Shown: positions 1 to 10,904 of the stretch, one piece after another
Layout: the number at the start of each line of letters is the position of its first letter
Numbering within the stretch: the stretch's first letter is position 1
Assembly (NCBI GenBank): GCA_022457155.1
Contig: JAJGOT010000287.1
Span: 279,501 to 343,500 of the forward strand
Length of the DNA: 64,000 nucleotides
Direction of reading: 5' to 3'
Source: Cladopsammia gracilis
Taxonomy: Eukaryota; Cnidaria; Anthozoa; Scleractinia; Dendrophylliidae
Program-made: the position numbers and the translations under genes
The notes under the pieces: generated by a model
The model's input: only the letters and a program-made list of their open reading frames with translations
The model's database searches: none
Told to the model about the DNA's origin: nothing

Positions 1-589
1 TAGCCAGCTCTATAAGCTTTAATTTGATATCTGGGTTTAGGTATGTTAAGTGTAATCTTAAGACACTAGAGCTGTTATACTGGAGACACCCCCAAAGGTA
101 CACTGTAACCTTAATGAGAATGATTTTAAAATGACCATGATATTTATATAAAGATTACTGATATGGGTAGTAATTGTTCAGGATTCTTAGTGCAACAAAT
201 GGTGACTAATATTTTTGTGCAGTACTGTTTTACGAAATCTGGTCTTTCGCCATTCTATTTAGAATCTTCTCAACAAAATAAACAACCAACAGTTTAACAA
301 GTCAGCCGTTATTTGAATGACACCAGCGCCTCGTGTAAATTGCAGCACTCGCAGCACGTGTATTATCAGGTTTATACTGCTCGTTTTTAAACTATACTTA
401 AAGACGCATGTTTTTAGGCTAGCTTTCAATTTTTTTATTAACAACTTTTCGTTTATTTGATAGTAATAATATTTGCTAATGGTTTGTAATTTTTATCTGT
501 TAAATTTTTATCTTGATAATAAATAATGTCATGCTTGTGTGAACATATTCACATGTAACATGCGCAATAAAATTGATTTTATTATTTAT
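1..589. other. AT-rich stretch, no gene seen
   Basis: I see no coding region, RNA gene or clear repeat here. The sequence is AT-rich and its open frames are short and unlike known proteins. Confidence 0.5.
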
Positions 590-1010
590 TATTATTACTT
601 CCAAGGCTGGAACTTTTAGCAGCAGTTATAAATGCCAGGTTGGTAAAATTTGTTGGGGAGACTGCCATTGAAAGTGAATAGGGTTGTGTGCTGGACAGAT
701 CGTATGGTGGCACTGCATTGGGTGAAAGGGCAGAGTTCTTGCTGGAAGCCATTTGTGGCGATTCTAGTGGCAGAAATACAGTCAACATAGGATCCTGAGT
801 GTTGGATGTACAGTACTAGTAAGGAAAATCCTGTAGACTTGTTAACATGTGGGTTAAGTTGTGGTGATATGATTCAAGCGCTTTGTGGTGGAATGGACCC
901 CAATGGCTGTCTTCACGTTGCAAGTCACAACCTATTCAGCCCCAAAATAAAGTTGCTTTCGCTGAAGCTTGCGACAAGGAAAGAAGAGTAACTCATGGTT
1001 GTACAGCAGT
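590..1010 (+). pseudogene. BEL/Pao RNase H-region fragment
   Basis: Conceptual translation in two or three frames gives a BEL/Pao-type RNase H region. It starts with LPRLELLAAVINARLVKFVG (from about 598), continues through ALHWVKGQSS and WKPFVA, and ends near ENPVDLLTCGLSCGD and a shifted WWNGPQWLSS. These phrases are typical of the pol polyprotein of BEL/Pao LTR retrotransposons, where this domain degrades the RNA strand during reverse transcription. The frame is broken by stop codons and at least two shifts, and nothing 5' or 3' of this block continues the same element. It is a dead fragment. A related but different copy lies at 21.7-25.0 kb. Confidence 0.7.
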
Positions 1011-1049
1011 TGTTATAGAGCCATGACTGATTTGTTACGCAACGGGACA

Positions 1050-1545
1050 TGGTTAAAATTGATTCTAATCACTGCTTATGTATTGAGAGAAGTCAACTTG
1101 TTCAACACCAAATCAAGGTCTTCTAACCTCGCCTCGCCTCGCTACCCTCAGTCAAATGGTAAGGCTGAGAACGCTGTGCAGAGAGTGAAAGGTCTGTTTG
1201 AGAAATGCAAAGAAACTGGTGTGTCAGAATTTCAAGCTCAACTCGACTGGCGAAATACACCTTCTGAAGGAATGAATACCAGTCCTGCGCAGCACCTGAT
1301 GGGTCGTCGATGTCGTACACTTCAAACCAAGTTGCCCGGAAGAAAATGGCGCCAAAAGAATTATTATGATTGGCATGTGAAGCCTTTATAACCAATCAAC
1401 CTTGGCAAGACTGTGCGTGTGAGGCTTCCGGGTGAAAGTTTGGTCTCCTGCCGAGTGCGTCGGTTTTGCTGGTCCGCGCAGTTACCTGGTAAAGACTGGT
1501 GATGCTGCTTACCATTGTAACTGCCGTGACCGTGAAGCAACATGG
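1050..1545 (+). pseudogene. Ty3/gypsy integrase C-terminal fragment
   Basis: The frame through 1391 contains SPRYPQSNGKAENAVQRVK, DWRNTPSEGMNTSPAQHLMG and a following YYDWHVKPL. This is the end of an integrase catalytic core: the E of the KAENA motif is the third catalytic acidic residue of Ty3/gypsy integrases. After a stop at 1389 the homology continues in another frame to about 1540 (VRLPGESL, then a shifted AGPRSYLVKTGDA). The N-terminal part of integrase and the reverse transcriptase are missing, so this is a truncated and frameshifted relic. Confidence 0.75.
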
Positions 1546-1589
1546 TGGCAATGGTTCATTCATATATAAGGACAATGGTTTAGCAGCCG

Positions 1590-2345
1590 TTTAGCAATTC
1601 AACGACTAGGTACTATTTACTAGCAACTACAGCTTTGAACAACCCATTTCTGGAGTTTAAAATGACAGGAGATGACAAACATGACATGGAAGTTTACATC
1701 AGAGATTTGATGGATTACTGTATCATGAAAAATTGGATCCATCCATTCCATCCATTGAAAGAAACTGAGAGAATATTACGGTGCTAGCATCGGAGTGGTG
1801 GGGAAACGACAAAAGTTTCTTCGTTTGCTACAGAATGAAAACGAATCCATCACTTCTTGGGAGATGGGGGTAAGCAATCAAGCAGCACAGTGTGAATATG
1901 AAGCTGTCATGGACGAGCCTACAAGGGATCAATTTATCGCCGGTTTGATATCTGAAGCTCTGCTCTGATCAGGAAAGAACAGACACAGAACCACTGTACA
2001 GGCAAAGATCACATTACAAGAAGTTTTCGAAGTTGCTAAATGTGCCTGTAGAGGTGGCACAAGACAACAAAGACGCCAGCACCAATCAAATGTTGTCGAT
2101 GACGATACAAGTGAAGAAGCATTGGCGACAGATTGTGAAGCAACACCACAGCCTGCAAGAAAACTCTTTGCTCATTTACACCTCATACATGAAGGGAAAA
2201 CAAAAGTCGTAAAAGCACAAATCGACTCAGCAACCACGTGCAACACTATTCCCAGCATTTTGCTAAGCGAGTTATTTTCCAATGCAACACTTATAGTTAT
2301 GATGGTAAAAACAGTCATCAAAACCTTTTTTACCATTTTATAGGC
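1590..2345 (+). pseudogene. Ty3/gypsy gag-protease remnant
   Basis: Short frames give gag-like phrases (EPTRDQFIAGLISEAL near 1915-1960) followed at 2122-2280 by a retropepsin-like region, KTKVVKAQIDSATTCNTIP. The D-S-A triplet stands where retropepsins usually have D-T/S-G. Several shifts separate the blocks and the frame ends at 2343. The order integrase then gag-protease, with no recognisable LTR between them, suggests that this and the preceding integrase piece come from two adjacent or tandem insertions. Confidence 0.6.
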
Positions 2346-3560
2346 ATTGATTCTGTTGCTACTGAAAGTGCTAAAGAGGATGAAGAGTGGCTGTGGAATA
2401 CACCTTTAGCAGCAAAAGTGAAAGCAAAGGGATCCAGCAAACTCTCTCAAAGCATTTACTGAGGAAGCTGTGAAGCCATTTGCTTCTGATATGGATGTAC
2501 AGGTGTACAGGAACGTAGATGTTTTGAAGCAGATGCTGAGAAGATATAAAACCCCTAGTTTCGACATAACTAAACGCTTGTGTGTTGAATTTGTAGACGA
2601 GCTCTAAAATTGATGCCGGTAGTGTAAAAAGTGAATATTTCTATCTGTTGATGGAACAGTTGAAGCAGGGGCCTGGAGGAGCCATTTATGTGTTTGAGGG
2701 TGTCCCGGGGCACCTAGTACCAATCCACAATTATGATGTTTTATCAGGTGGTTTGTTCATCCTGGCTGGTAAAATGATTCTTCGTGCCATCTTGAATGAG
2801 TGGAAGACATTCCAGATCCAGATTTGAAACGAATGCTCATCCAGGTTTCTTTTGTTTTTAAATACCAGTAGTGACAAGAACATTCAGATGTAAATTTTAA
2901 AATAGATAGCAAGGCCATGTTGAGCATATAAAACTGTCTCCAGCAAATTGATTAGTTTAAAAAGGAGTGCAAAGGGTATGGTGTATAGTGTTTCAGCTAT
3001 TGGAATAAGCAAGATGTTTATCATTGAGAACCCTATCAGTTGTATACAACCAGTCCTTGGTGGACATGATTGCCACACAGAAAAAGTGTCTGAATTTGTA
3101 CTAAGTATTCTTTAAAAAAAAAAGATAGTACAACTTTTGCAATTTTCATTTTAAAAGACTCTATGAACATATGTTTTACAAGTAAATGTTTCTCTGTAAA
3201 CAGCTTCTTCAATGCAAGGAAACATTTTAGGCAGATTTCACCAATCTATCGAAACACATGAATATCTCAGAGCTGCTGACATCTGCTGGTTACCCTCATG
3301 TACGCATAACGGAGGAGAGACAACACTTAGCATGAGTGCATTTTGTTGTACAAAGTCATCACCAACCAGAAACACCATCACCAGAAAAGGACTGGCTGTA
3401 GTGAAAGTGTCGGGGACAACACTCCTAGATTAAATTCGAAGTCTTCCTGATGTTCAACAATGCTATTTCCACCAGGCAGTGGGGAAGTTGATGTCATGAT
3501 GCTAAAGTTAGATATCAAGTGGAAAGAAACTGTTGATCCCTTTAGCAAAACAGTTCAACA
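2346..3560 (+). pseudogene. Degraded HECT-like gene remnant
   Basis: Broken frames at 2470-2830 read ITKRLCVEFVDEL, then GSVKSEYFYLLMEQLKQG and YVFEGVPGHLVP, then LSGGLFILAGKMILRAIL. This spacing resembles the N-lobe of the HECT-like proteins often carried by invertebrate and fish transposons, in which an acidic FxxE..D-G-GxxREF motif is followed by a GK(L/M)I segment. Further blocks around 3000-3110 and 3230-3420 (LLTSAGYPHVRITEERQ) may be the downstream part. There are many stops and shifts and no catalytic-Cys segment could be placed. The identification is by eye, so family level only. Confidence 0.45.
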
Positions 3561-4220
3561 GTTCATTCAACAATATATAGATTAATTACATGACAAAGGT
3601 GATCCTTACTTCATAGTATTATGACTTTCGTTATGTAATAGTCGTTGTCATACTCACTGGCTCACTTGATAATTCCTTTCTGTGGTAAGGAGTTTAGCTG
3701 TTACCTTATACAAAAGCCACAAACTTTTTTTTGTATTTCATTAATTTTTATTCATAATACAGATATATAATTGTTAACCTACAAATGTACTACCCAACCC
3801 AGTAACGTCCCATACAAGTTGAATTCCCACCCTGACGTTAAACCTACCCCTCCTGACCTTACCGAGTATTATACCTGCCCCCCTCACCACTCACCATTAA
3901 AATCCCCTTACATATACATGTATCATATGCACACACTGCTGCCCTTAGTATTTAAATACATAAATCCCAAACCCCGTTCAAGCCCATCATTGTAAACTAA
4001 TCCCCACCTCCACCTACACCTTAATAAACACAGACACACTCAACACAAGACACGCTAAGCGCTAAGCTAAAAAACCAAAAAGAATCTGAATTAATTATGA
4101 TAACTAATAGCAAAAGTTAAACTATAGTAGATGCATGTTTCAAACCGTTATTACTCAAAGCCACACTTATCATTAGGACTTCAACATGGTCAAAGTGTGT
4201 AATTCATTATGAATTCAGTA
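3561..4220. other. No gene; low-complexity CA/CT-rich stretch
   Basis: The segment 3770-4040 is rich in CCC and CAC runs with short open frames that look like composition effects. I see no recognisable protein, RNA or structured repeat. Confidence 0.4.
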
Positions 4221-4229
4221 ATTATTCCT

Positions 4230-4239
4230 CGCATGCGCA
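4230..4239. promoter_or_regulatory. NRF1-type palindromic site
   Basis: CGCATGCGCA matches the GCGCATGCGC-type site bound by NRF1 in animal promoters. It lies about 120 bp upstream of the first in-frame ATG of the small ORF at 4361, and CpG is locally higher than in the surrounding DNA. Promoter function is inferred from motif and position. Confidence 0.4.
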
Positions 4240-4360
4240 GTTTAGAGCTAATACTACCGTGGGAGACTTGGAACTAACTAGTATCTTAGCAACGCATCCA
4301 GTTTCTTTCCGTCGATCAAAACCTGTTTTGAATCCGCGAAAACGAAACGTGCAAACGAGA

Positions 4361-4669
4361 ATGGCTTTCGAAAACTTTGAACGTGGCTGTAAAGCAGAAG
4401 CGATCAATGATTATACAGTTTGGCGTGTCTGCACCGTTGTTTCTTCAACCCGAGAGGCAGTGATGGTTTCATTTGATGGCTGGAGTTCCGAGTGCAATCG
4501 AAGGATCGAAGATGAGCGCGAGATTCGCAAAGAAACGGTCGCAGTAAAAGATGGCGTCAAAAGAAAACGCTCAACCCTTTCGAGCAAAAATATTGAATGG
4601 AGCTTATTTATAGTTCCTGCTCCAGTGATAAATCAACTTCAGCGTTCCAGAAATTTATTGAAATTATAA
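4361..4669 (+). CDS. Small Tudor/MBT-like protein or first exon
   Basis: The 102-codon frame starts at the first ATG (MAFENFERGCKAEA) and ends at TAA. Residues about 8-50 read as a compact beta-rich module, GCKAEAINDYTVWRVCTVV followed by AVMVSFDGWSSECN. The W-R-V-x-x-V strand and the V-x-F-DGWS turn are what one expects in Tudor/MBT-like chromatin-reader folds. The remainder is basic and low in complexity. It could be a complete small ORF or a first exon with the 3' part not recognised. The NRF1-type site upstream supports a real transcription unit. The domain call rests on a short motif only. Confidence 0.35.
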   Translation: MAFENFERGCKAEAINDYTVWRVCTVVSSTREAVMVSFDGWSSECNRRIEDEREIRKETVAVKDGVKRKRSTLSSKNIEWSLFIVPAPVINQLQRSRNLLKL

Positions 4670-5030
4670 ACACAGAACATTGTTTGACTCAAAAGACAAT
4701 ATGCATCACTGATCGCTCGATCGACGCGATCATGGCCGGGCCCGGCTCAGGATACCAAAACGAAATAAAACCAGTCGATTTACACCACTCGCATGGAATT
4801 GTCTTAATGTTAAACTCCTTCCGAATTTATTTCGCTTTGAAATGGGAAACTTTCGTGCAAGAACGGCTCGCTTTCTACTTGTAAACAATGAGCTCAAATT
4901 ACGGCGAGAGCTTAAAATTTGCATAAAAACCTACACAAACGAGATGTGATCAGATCTCTCTGAATTGCAAAGATTACAACATCCATCTTTGACCTCTGAA
5001 TGAAAAGAATCGTATTAAAAATATCGCAGT

Positions 5031-5318
5031 GGCTATTCGTACGGCACCCGTACGCGGACTTCGATTTGCTATTCGTACGGAAGTATTCTTTGACACGAAA
5101 ACTTTCTGTCACTATGAGTCGCTCGCATGAGTATACAGACTCGGCAAATTAGTCTGAGCCAAATCAACATCGCTTACCAGAAGCCCTTCATAAAGCTAAA
5201 CGAACGTTAATATTGTGGACCAACAAAAGTTAAGAATAACATCGAAAATTGTCGAACGTTTTGGACTCCCGTACAAATAGCAAATCGAAATCCGCGTACG
5301 GGTGCCGTACGAACTCAG
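5031..5318. repeat. Foldback element with about 45-bp inverted arms
   Basis: Arm 5036-5080 and arm 5269-5313 are reverse complements with about two mismatches over 45 bp, sharing CGTACGGGTGCCGTACGAA and the CAAATCGAA segment. About 190 bp of unrelated sequence separates them. This is the structure of a small foldback or MITE-like element. No target duplication was found by eye. Confidence 0.7.
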
Positions 5319-5689
5319 ATTACCGAAACCTCGAGAAACCAGTTTTTACTTTAAGACTCTCAATCGGACGTGACGTAAAAAACGTCAACCGTTACTAGGA
5401 AACAAGGCTCATAAATATGCACGAACCCCACTCAAGTGGGGTTTGCATAATTACACAATGACCGTGTTGAAGTCGTCATGATCCCATTTCGAAGCATGGA
5501 CTCACCTTTTCCCTTTTGATTTAAAAATATGGCCTTCCAATAAATAGACTGATTTGATTCTTACCAAAAGAATTTGGAAGGACGGTTTTGAGTTGTTGAT
5601 CCTACAGTAATATATATTGCTTTCCGATGAGTATAAGATGATTTACCAACTCGAAATCATCGTTCCTTGGCCAGTCACCAAATATTATA

Positions 5690-5885
5690 GCGGAGCACTC
5701 GTGGGGCCAAAGGCCCGGCTGCGCAGCCACAGTCGTAGAACCTATGCCGTCGTTTTTCATGGTCATGGCTAGCGGAGTGTTTCGCGGGCACGCGTGTGCC
5801 TGCCGCCCTCTGCCCCCGTCGCGCAGGACTAGCTCGCGGGCGTGTATGACGTTGCAAAACATGCGTGTACGATGTCATGTTGAAA
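5690..5885. other. CpG-rich patch
   Basis: A sharply GC- and CpG-rich segment in an AT-rich region, with GCGGGC and CGCGTG runs. Both strands have open frames here, but they look like composition effects. It may be part of a dispersed repeat or a CpG-rich promoter. I cannot decide. Confidence 0.3.
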
Positions 5886-6788
5886 CAAAAGCAAGGCTTT
5901 TTTTCACGCGGTTAAATGGACGAATGTCACATCAGCTGGGAAAACACTTCGATGATGTTTTGCTGTGTTTACTGAGCGAACAGTGGTCAAGACCGCATTT
6001 GAGGCTTCGAAACTCTGCAAATCAAGCCGATTTGGAGGAATGTACAACTAAGTGCTTATTTTTAAACCTGATTTCGTTTTAAATTAAAGCTAGTATCAAT
6101 GCCGGAGATGTTTGTTTTTTACGGATTTCAGAACCAGAAGCAGAGATTTGAATTTCCAAGGAAGCGAGGGACTTAAAGGTAAAACAGATTACATTTTTCT
6201 ATTATGTATTGTTAGTTTTGGAGAATAGATTTGTAAAACGTGCTTACATTCAGTTGTATCGATTTCTTGAATTTCATCGAAGAAAGCTTGAGGTTTTGCT
6301 TTTAAACGTAAACTATTATAAATGGATATTTGAATAATTTTTTTCCAAAGATTGTGTTGTCCATTTTTATGTGTTTGTTCTTCATTAGATAGATTGAAAA
6401 GCGATTTTATAAACAAAACAAGACTTTGATTTTATAGTACAGTTCCATCTTCACTCGCATCACCTTATGCAAATATGTTTGTGTATTTTTGCAATTTTGA
6501 TTTCCAAATCAGTTTCTCGGGCAATTTTTGACAAACAAAAACAGTATTTTATTCGGAAAGTAGTCGTACCTGTTATTCTAGACGGAGAAAAGTTGTTTTC
6601 GTGAACTTTTCTACGGTCTAAATGTACTGTGCAGACGGTCGAGTAATAAGCTTACTGTATTTTGAGAATTGCTAAAATTGAAAAATAGCCTGGTCGCCAA
6701 TCTTAATTCTTGTGCTTCTGACCTTTCACCTTAGTTAAGTTTCACCTTAGTTAAGCTTGTTCATAGTGCTATGCTGTTAGGCTCTGCC

Positions 6789-6810
6789 TATATATATATA
6801 TATATATATT
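6789..6810. repeat. (TA)n microsatellite
   Basis: About eleven TA units, directly at the 3' edge of the reverse-strand LINE fragment that follows. Confidence 0.9.
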
Positions 6811-7285
6811 ATCTACTTTGGAGAAGGTTTCAACTTTATTATTTTGGTTGTTGCACCAAGATATAAGGTCCTCCCACATTGTTGCAATAGATTGGCAACT
6901 CACCAAAAGATGTTCAAGGGAATCGTCCATTGTTTCACAAAAAGAGCAGGCTTAAGAATCTATTTTACCTATTCTCTTTAAATATGTATTCGTTGCTAAA
7001 TACCTATTTAAAATTTTGTATTGAAATTCACGCAATTTAGTGTCTAAAGCAACTTTGAATGGTCCAAATGAACGGTGTTAAAGTTTTCCTTTTACCTAAG
7101 TTGTGCTGTTGGCGGCGTGACAAACTGAGAGATAAATTCCCCGTAGACACCTTTGGATATCACCTTGTTAATCGAAAGTTTATGATTATTAAGAACCAAA
7201 TGGATTTGATCATCAAGGATAAACATTTGTTTATTTGAGTGCCCGTAACTTTTTAAAGACCGTCGCCATGGTACAGGGATGGCAT
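6811..7285 (-). pseudogene. LINE ORF2 C-terminal end (zf-RVT region)
   Basis: On the reverse strand the frame from 7285 reads IDAIPVPWRRSL, then FILDDQIHLVLN and GVYGEFISQF. After shifts it continues as REFQYKILNRYLATNTYL and a cysteine segment, CSFCETMDDSLEHLLVSC, near 6950-6880. The last block is the zinc-binding C-terminal segment of LINE ORF2 proteins (zf-RVT type). Together with 7538-8232 it forms one LINE fragment split by a small inverted-repeat element. The copy has no RT core and is a 5'-truncated, dead insertion. It ends at the TA repeat. Confidence 0.75.
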
Positions 7286-7540
7286 CAATCCTCGGTAAGA
7301 AAAAAGATGGCGACTGGTACATTTACCCATAATTCTTAGCGCACAAAAACCTTAACAACGTTCATAAAAATGTAAAGAAAAGTTATAAAATCTTCAAACC
7401 TGGTCTACACATTGTCCTTAGTACTGGAACAAATATTGTAAAAATATGGCTTTTTTTGTGTCTTATGTGCTGTGTTAGGTCCACAAGGTATTGTGGTAAA
7501 ATGAACAGCCGCCATCTTTTTTCCTACGGTAGATTAAGGA
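7284..7540. mobile_element. Inverted-repeat (MITE-like) element inserted in LINE
   Basis: Arms at 7291-7331 and 7491-7534 are reverse complements with several mismatches, both containing AAAAAAGATGGCG and a following CATTTACC/CATTTTACC stretch. LINE coding homology stops at the left arm and resumes at the right one, so this about 250-bp piece inserted after the LINE. It carries no gene. Confidence 0.65.
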
Positions 7541-8232
7541 TATCAGATCAAAGACATCCTTCAGGGGAAATTCCCACTGGCGTGCTGGATTGCATTTAGT
7601 GATCAGTTGGTTACTTTCAAGTCCCCTACTCTGAAGATTCCCTTACCAGCTAGTCTTGGATTGAAAACTGATTTGCCATCAATGCAGATATATTTGTTGT
7701 TCCAGATCACAGTGTTACATATTTCCTGATGGGAAAGCTCAAGTTCACATTTATTTGCAGCTGCAGAACACAGTGTGAAGCACTCGAGGCATTCCCGATA
7801 AAAAGTTGGAATCCTTATCGAGTTTCTTAATATCAAAATTGCAACAAAAAATAATTTTTCCACCAACAGGTTCCAAATAGCGTGATAAGATGTTTTCCAT
7901 GCACGAGGTTCATTATCGACGAATCGTTTGCAAACTATTATTCTTTGTGTTTTAATAATAGACTCCAAATGCGGGGCTTTCAGGCCACCATCCTCAGTAT
8001 CACTTATTAGGGACATTCGTTTTACTTTGTCTTTGCCTTTCCATATGAAATTATAGATAATCCTATTGGCTTCAAATATTATTTCCTTGTCAATGCAAAT
8101 TGAACCGGCTCGGTACATCATCGGAATTGCAAACGTTTTTCAATTTGGATACGTCTGAAGACTGTTAAATTTCTCCACTTCCACAACTGGAGTTTCTTTT
8201 TAATGGAACATATTATTTCTGTGAAATTAACT
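7538..8232 (-). pseudogene. LINE ORF2 fragment downstream of the RT core
   Basis: The reverse-strand frame 8121-7603 (172 codons) reads MMYRAGSICIDKEIIFEAN, then IIYNFIWKGKDKVKR, DTEDGGLKAPHLESIIKTQR and PRLAGKGIFRVGDLK. A shifted extension upstream to about 8232 contains LQLWKWRNLTVFRRIQI. This is the region after the RT domain of an L1/Tx1-like LINE ORF2, as in the forward-strand copy at 41.75-42.24 kb, which shares the NF(I/V)WKGKDKVKR phrase. The element is 5'-truncated. Confidence 0.8.
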
Positions 8233-8360
8233 TAAAAGCCATAAACTGCCTTTCCTGCAAGCCTATCACAGAGATTCTGCATTTGTTTTGTGCGGAATTA
8301 TTGAATTGAAAAGTACGACAGAGATTTGTATCGAGGTGCGAAGAGGAAAGTCAAAACACT

Positions 8361-8879
8361 ATGGCCACAGAATCCAAAGTTGAAGAGCTCCATCTTCAGC
8401 TTGAATCAAAGATTTGCAGTATTGATTTGAACGGTTTGGTGGAGCTGCCAGCGCATTTAAAAGTGGAATCTAAGGAGTTAGGAAAACTTGTTCTGTCCAA
8501 GAAAATTTGCGAAGTAGAAAATAGTCTGAACGAAGCTGACGATAAGAAAATATATTTGGTCGGCCTTCTTGCCTTTGTGAATGGAAAACCACTGCCACTT
8601 GAGGGTGATGCAACTGCGAATAAAGAACAAGTGAAAGTAAAGCAAGAGTCACTTAAGCAGTCAGGAACACTGAAGGAGCAAATTGAGACGAAGGAACCCA
8701 AGGTAAACCTTGATGTTAGTAAAGTGCTTAAGTGCGATTTCACAATTCATGGCATCGTAGCGAGAGATAAGTTTAAAGATGGACTTTTGTTCGTAAGTCT
8801 GCCCCGAGAAATAGATGCTGGTCTCAAAGCAGGCTACTTAAACGTGACACACTTCTTAAAAGGGCACTATGTGAAGTAA
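8361..8879 (+). CDS. Gag-like N-terminal ORF of a Ty3/gypsy element
   Basis: A clean 172-codon frame from ATG to TAA. It begins MATESKVEELHLQLESKI, has a region rich in K and E at 85-120, and then VSKVLKCDFTIHGIVARDKF followed by LPREIDAGLKAGY. The layout of helical N-terminus, acidic/basic linker, then a (K/R)xF-I-x-G segment resembles gag N-termini of cnidarian Ty3/gypsy elements. No zinc knuckle or pol follows, because helitron-like sequence starts right after. Either the copy is truncated or the protein is a stand-alone gag-derived gene. The frame is intact while its neighbours are broken, which could mean a recent insertion. Confidence 0.5.
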   Translation: MATESKVEELHLQLESKICSIDLNGLVELPAHLKVESKELGKLVLSKKICEVENSLNEADDKKIYLVGLLAFVNGKPLPLEGDATANKEQVKVKQESLKQSGTLKEQIETKEPKVNLDVSKVLKCDFTIHGIVARDKFKDGLLFVSLPREIDAGLKAGYLNVTHFLKGHYVK

Positions 8880-8889
8880 GAATCAATAG

Positions 8890-10860
8890 TTTTAACTTCA
8901 ATTTGTTGAAAGCTTGGCAAGCTAACATGGATATATAATATATCTTGGATCCTTATGCTTGTGCTGTTTACATTTTGTCATATATTACGAAGGGACAAAG
9001 AGGAATGAGTAAGTTACTGCAAAACGCATGTGAAGAAGTTAGTTCTGGAAATAAAGATATCAAGAGTAAAATCAGGCATATTGGGAATAAATTTCTTAAT
9101 GCAGTTGAAATTAGTTCTCAAGAAGCAGTGTATTTAGTTTTGCAGATGCCTTTGCGAAAGTCATCTTGTGAATTTCAATTTATTAATACATCTGATCCAG
9201 GAGAGAGCATTTCTTCTTAAGCCAGTGAAAAAGCTCCACGAACTACCAGATAGTTCTGATGTTATTAAATGTGATAATGCAATCAAAAGATACCAGAGGA
9301 GACCAAAGCAATTGGAGGAACTATGTCAAGCTGATTTTGTAGCATGGTATGATTGCAAAAACTATTCAAATGATGCAATATTTGACAGTAAAGCAAATAA
9401 ATGCAAGTTCAGATGACTGTCTTGCTGAAAATCAATTTCATGATAACATTGATGATGATGCACTCTATTGTACTCCATGATGGTGAAAATGAAGTGTCTT
9501 GTAAGGTATTTCAACTTAGAGGAGGACTAATGCTTGTAAAAACGACATAAGGCTAAAATTATTCGTTCAGTATGATTTAATAAAGATAAGGATTGTGAGA
9601 ACTATTTAAGAGAACAATTAATGTTGTATATTCTCCGTGGAGGAATGAAAAAAAGGATCTTATTCTGAATTGCCAGAGTTAAAGAAAAATTTGAACTAGT
9701 AAAAAACATAGTAGCACACAACAGAGAGCAGTACGAGTGTCATGACCACATACTTGACAAAGCTATTGATAATGCAGAACTTGAGGAATTTGGAAATGTT
9801 GCACCAAATGCAGAATATAAAGAACAACAAGATCAAAAGATTGGAACTAAGCCTAGTTCACTGTTTCGATGTTTTGATCCAGGAGCAAATAAACAGCATA
9901 ATTCTTATGATTTAATGATTGACACTGGCATATTTTCACGAACTAATGATAATGAAGAGCTTGTAGTAAAACGTTTGAGTGATCGACAATTTAGGGTACT
10001 CATTCGTTCACTGAATATGAGGCAAATGGAATTTTTCTATCATGTTTGACATTCTGTCAAAACTCAAGAAGAACAAGAAGAATTTACGGTTGCAACAGAT
10101 CATGGGTACACAGAAACTTTTTGGTGGTGTAAATGTTATAGCTGTTGGTGACTTATTTCAACTGAAACCTGTGTTTGATCAATGCATTTTTGAGAACTCC
10201 AAACGAGGATATGATGCATTAGCTACAAACATTTGGCAAGAAAATTTTCTGATTTATGAACTTACTCAAATTATGAGACGAAAGGATAATATAGAATTTG
10301 CAGAGCTTTTAAATCGTCTAAGAGAAGGAAAGCAGACTGTACAGAACATCCAAATATTAAAAGGAACAATTTTAGGTATAAAAGCAACAGAAAGTAGTTA
10401 TCCAATGCACTTGCCTCACCTTTTCTATAGCAACGAACCTGTTTATTTACAGGTTCGTTTCTATAGCAACGAACCTGTAAATAAACATAATATTGGAATA
10501 TTCAATAACTCAAAGAATGAAAAAGTCTGTATCAATGCAACTCTTTCACTCTATATGAAGTGAAAGAGCGTATGAAAAAAAAACTTCCAAAAGATGCAAC
10601 TAAAACCATGGGTCTACATTTTGTTTGTCCTGCTGTTGTTGGAGGGAAATAGGAACACACAGAACAAAAATGTCGTTTATACTAGAGTCCAGGAGATTAA
10701 AAAGAACTTAGACTCTGGGAGTGGACTTCTGTGGATTATGGACTGTGGAATGGATGGCATATTAATGTCAATTTTTACTGATTTCATTGCTTTTAAAAGT
10801 AGTCTTTTTAAATGTTACGGGAAAAAATTCAGTTTGGCAAGTACTAGATGAGTGCATTTC
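8890..10860 (+). pseudogene. Helitron Rep/helicase remnant (PIF1-like)
   Basis: Successive frames match a Helitron-type protein. 8945-9200 reads DPYACAVYILSYITKGQRG and EISSQEAVYLVLQMPLR. 9300-9415 reads KRYQRRPKQLEELCQADFV. 9560-9650 has a shifted region ending in REQLMLYIPWR-like sequence. 10042-10440 gives PIF1-family helicase motifs: GGVNVIAVGDLFQLKPVFD (motif III region) and YELTQIMRRKDN. 10580-10640 gives KTMGLHFVCPAVVGGK. Helitrons transpose by a rolling-circle mechanism using HUH nuclease plus helicase. Here the frame jumps around 10040-10085 straight from the region before the helicase to just before motif III, so the Walker A and Walker B segments are gone. Several stops and shifts add to this. 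No HUH nuclease motif or terminal structure was found. Confidence 0.75.
10424..10488. repeat. 20-bp direct repeat around an 18-bp palindrome
   Basis: TTCTATAGCAACGAACCTGT occurs twice about 37 bp apart. Between the copies lies ACCTGTTTATTTACAGGT, a perfect-looking palindrome with a short loop. The structure sits inside the helicase remnant and looks like a small local duplication or insertion. Confidence 0.7.
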
Positions 10861-10904
10861 ATAAGGAATCAATAAATTAAATATTCAAAGCGAGTACAGA
10901 AAAA

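Noticed and set aside
582..788. Reverse-strand 68-codon frame
   Set aside because: The plus strand of the same bases encodes recognisable BEL/Pao RNase H text, so the reverse frame is a shadow.
4597..4884. 95-codon frame overlapping the end of the Tudor/MBT-like ORF
   Set aside because: No motif and a different frame from the better supported ORF; kept out as likely chance.
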